From assembly GCA_015680685.1 (NCBI GenBank), contig MNCI01030688.1, forward strand, positions 530 to 33,381: DNA of 32,852 nt, written 5' to 3'. Position numbers and translations under genes: made by a program. Source of the DNA: Gnetum montanum (taxonomy: Eukaryota > Streptophyta > Gnetopsida > Gnetales > Gnetaceae). The notes beneath the pieces were generated by a model. That model saw nothing but the letters and a program-made list of their open reading frames with translations, did not search any database and was not told the DNA's origin. Of this stretch, positions 30,451 through 32,852 are shown piece by piece. Position 1 is the stretch's first letter; each line of letters starts with the position of its first letter.

Positions 30451-31019
30451 GCCTCTTTCATGCAAACTAACCTTGTAACTAGATTCTATGTTGACTATGT
30501 TGTAGAGGGCATTGTCTGCAAAGTCCAACGTGACACCATGTTTGTGGGAACACTTGCCCATATTTCGGGACTGTTGAATCATGAGAGTCTTGAAATTTAT
30601 GGTGTTTCAATGGTCCCTCTTTGTTGATGTCTAGAGGATCTACCTAAGAGACATCGACAAAGAATACAAAATACCATGAGGAACCAAACATTGACAATGC
30701 TCTTCAGTGCCTACTTAGATGATGCTCTACTATGTTTAAGAGTACTGGGAGAGTGATATGAAAAAACGGGCAAGGGATGGATTTGAGGAAATAGGTTTAG
30801 GGGAGAAATGGATATGAGATGCAATGCTTTGAGAAAATATTGCCATAGTGTGATCCCTCGTCAGAGTGCTTATGAGGGAGTCAGCACACATGGGTGTCTT
30901 TCTTTGTTAGCCTTTGACCTCTCATCAAAGTGCTTAGAGATGGTCGATTGGTGGCTAAAGTGAGTGTAAGGTAGCTACTGTGCCATTTTTTTTAGGCGTC
31001 TCCTTTTTTTTTTTTACTT
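30451..31019. other. Non-coding stretch right of the palindrome array
   Basis: No coding sequence is supported. A TCATCAAAGTGCTTAGAG stretch near 30,932 resembles TCGTCAGAGTGCTTATGAG near 30,859, a weak local duplication. A poly(T) tract (about 30,986-31,020) precedes the gene-like stretch that follows. Confidence 0.4.
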
Positions 31020-31020
31020 T

Positions 31021-31336
31021 TCCTTTGCAGTACACCCATGTTCACTTGCAAACAACCTATTATTGCAGGACATGTGTTTCCTCCCCAAGATGAATTATGT
31101 TACATCCATGTGGGATTTTGACCTACCTATAGATGCTTCCCATGGGGTGAGTTGCATTACGCCCATCATGGACTTGATGGTTGGGCATGTGGGAGGGCTC
31201 TATGCATTGGGAAAGCTTGCAAAGAGGATACAGGACATTGGAAGTATATAAGGGATGGAGGCTAAACTAGTTTCAAAGGGGGAGTGGGGCATGTACTCTC
31301 AAGTAGTGATGCTAATCAAAGCAGATACTTCGGAAT
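31021..31336 (+). pseudogene. Unrecognised gene-like stretch (possible exon)
   Basis: A pyrimidine-rich tract ending in TTTCCTTTGCAG (31,019-31,030) resembles a plant 3' splice site. It is followed by a plus-strand frame that stays open, apart from one TAA at about 31,249, to near 31,336: roughly 100 codons including CFLPKMNYVTSMWDFDLP, CITPIMDLMVGHVGGLYALG and YSQVVMLIKADTS. The composition is protein-like and unlike the surrounding translation. I recognise no domain. It could be an exon fragment carried by an element between LTR copies C and D, or chance. Confidence 0.3.
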
Positions 31337-31712
31337 AATGTAGTGTCTTGGCTTTTGTGGCACAAAACATCTTTGAATGATGCCATATTAGCTTTTATCC
31401 TACAAAAAAAAAGAGAAGACTAGAAAAAAACCATGAGGTGAATTGAAAGCAAAGTCCCACTTGCTTTAGACATCGCTAGAGTGGTGAGTATTGTTGCTGA
31501 GGCATGCAATGTCCAAAGTAGGAAGGCCAACATAGATCCTGGTCATGGCATTCTGGAAATGATGGCACCAAAGAGTCTAGGAGCAACAATGATGTAGGTG
31601 CTTAGGATTCCTCACCCAAGGCAAACATCATACAGTCCAGCTACAAGGTGGGAATCCTAATAGTTGAATGCCTCTTGGACTTGGACTGTGGTAAGGGCTG
31701 GAGGATGGAAAC
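31337..31712. other. Stretch between the gene-like segment and LTR copy D
   Basis: If D is the 5' LTR of a minus-strand element, this is its leader. The bases beside the LTR on the minus strand (GTTTCCATCC) do not match a common tRNA primer-binding site. A plus-strand frame around 31,440-31,600 (ARVVSIVAEACNVQSRKAN) is partly protein-like but unassigned. Confidence 0.4.
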
Positions 31713-32852
31713 TGTTGGTGACTGTATGGGACGTGACCGCCAACGAGTGTCCTTGAACAAGATTTAGGTGCTTACTGGTATCTAGTAACACCAAGGCCCA
31801 GATGCCTCCAAATAGACTCAGTAGTTAATGTGAGTATGTGTGTGGTTGTAAAAAATGAAACGATTGCGTTGTGTGTAAACTACAAATGACTTATCTTAAA
31901 GAGATTTAGCCAACTTTGCCAAGTACTGTGAGTTGTTGAGAGTTCCTATTTTGTTCAATTGCTTAGTCTATGTGGTCCTTATAATACCTACTTGTAAAAA
32001 CTAAGATTTTGCAAAAGCATTTGAGCACAACTCTGCGAATCTACTTCTAATTTTCCCTAGAGAAAGAGATAGTTCCATAAGAAAACTAGAAATAGAGCAA
32101 GATTTAATGGAAATAGGCAGAAAGGAAAGCAGATTTGTATTAAGACCTCAAATATTTAAACAAGGTAAAATGATACAAGTAAACACTTTGCAATAAAGCT
32201 ATCCCAAATTCAATATCTATGAATTGTTTAAACTTCCAAGGCTCAAATAAGCAATTTCTTCAAGACAATCCTACTATGCTACCAAACAATTGCTACGTAA
32301 ACTATCATGTACGAGACTCCATTTTGGCTAGATAATGGACATCAACAATTTCATTCAACAGAACCTTCAAAAGACTTGACAATTTCTAATTGAAATACTA
32401 CGGAGATTCAGTTTGAAGATAAAAAGAAGCTATTCTAGTCCTATCAAAATACCAAAGATTTTCTGAACCCTCTTGACTATTGAATCGTTCAATGACATGA
32501 CTACAAGCAAAGGCTCTCTTACAACGATCTCAATAGTAGTTCTTATACATTGCACAATAATCAAATTCACTACTAAAATTCTCTTAAGGCTTTCAAACAG
32601 AAGCGCTTCTATGGAAAAATTTTAATAGAAATTTTCTATCAGGCAACAAGAAAAATAAGAGCAATGTAAAAATCCCAAAATTACTTGCCAAGGATGATAC
32701 TATCTAAATCACTAGCTAAGCAATCTAAACAAAATAAAAAACAATAAGCATAACTCACAGGACTATGACAAAGAGGCTGAAATTTTTTCTTTAGCAAGCC
32801 ATCTTACAAGCAATCTTTCACAATTTCTTCTTTACAATGCTCTTCTCCCAAG
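31713..32852 (-). mobile_element. LTR copy D, partial (runs off the window)
   Basis: It begins TGTTGGTGACTG and aligns with copy C to the window end, through shared landmarks ACCAAGGCCCAGAT, AACGATTGC, AAACTAGAAATAGAGCAAG and AGGATGATACTATCTAAA. Many CpG sites of copy C are TpG or CpA here. The promoter end lies beyond the window, so its TATA box and target duplication cannot be seen. Same orientation as A, B and C. Confidence 0.8.

Overview
This window is plant nuclear DNA made almost entirely of old, decayed transposable elements and diverged tandem repeats. I found no intact gene and no RNA gene. It is AT-rich, with no bacterial gene organisation and no uninterrupted frame longer than about 200 codons. 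The recognisable proteins are plant Ty3/gypsy, Ty1/copia and Mutator-like transposon proteins, all broken by stops and frameshifts. LTRs about 1.5 kb long, nested insertions, CpG decay and the absence of genes over 33 kb fit a very large plant genome. A gymnosperm is my best guess from style, not proof.

Layout, left to right. (1) About 250-1,700 is a degenerate tandem array of roughly 216-235 bp units. (2) 1,700-3,300 is featureless AT-rich DNA. (3) About 3,300-4,920 is a degenerate array of about 134 bp units. (4) About 5,235-7,970 is a plus-strand Mutator-like (MULE) transposase pseudogene. (5) 8,000-9,570 has no recognisable gene. (6) 9,574-19,855 is a minus-strand Ty3/gypsy element of apparent Tat affinity. 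Its 3' LTR is copy A (9,574 to about 11,079). Its 5' LTR is copy B (18,915-19,855, upstream part lost). Inside, in transcription order, are gag, protease, an extra RNase H, reverse transcriptase, the usual RNase H, integrase and a further reading frame of unknown function in the position where retroviruses carry env. A 144-base assembly gap lies between integrase and that last frame. (7) 19,856-23,407 is a minus-strand Ty1/copia element that has lost its 3' LTR and most of its reverse transcriptase. It is inserted into a second copy of the gypsy 3' region, whose remainder is 23,408-24,556. (8) 24,557-26,560 holds two minus-strand TATA-box regions that look like further LTRs. (9) About 26,570-26,993 and 29,855-30,450 hold units of about 190-200 bp, each carrying an imperfect palindrome. 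(10) 26,994-28,548 (copy C) and 31,713 to the window end (copy D) are two more LTRs of the family of A and B, also minus-oriented. (11) Between C and D lie a GC-richer island (about 28,720-29,280) and an unrecognised gene-like stretch (31,020-31,340).

The pieces do not form a working pathway. They record successive insertions: a gypsy element, possibly one unit of a tandem LTR-internal-LTR-internal arrangement, then a copia insertion, then a deletion that fused copia to LTR B. The points most worth following are the extra RNase H upstream of reverse transcriptase, the conserved reading frame in the env-like position, a stem at the LTR terminus whose pairing survives in all four copies despite sequence change, and the palindrome-bearing 190-200 bp array on both sides of LTR copy C.
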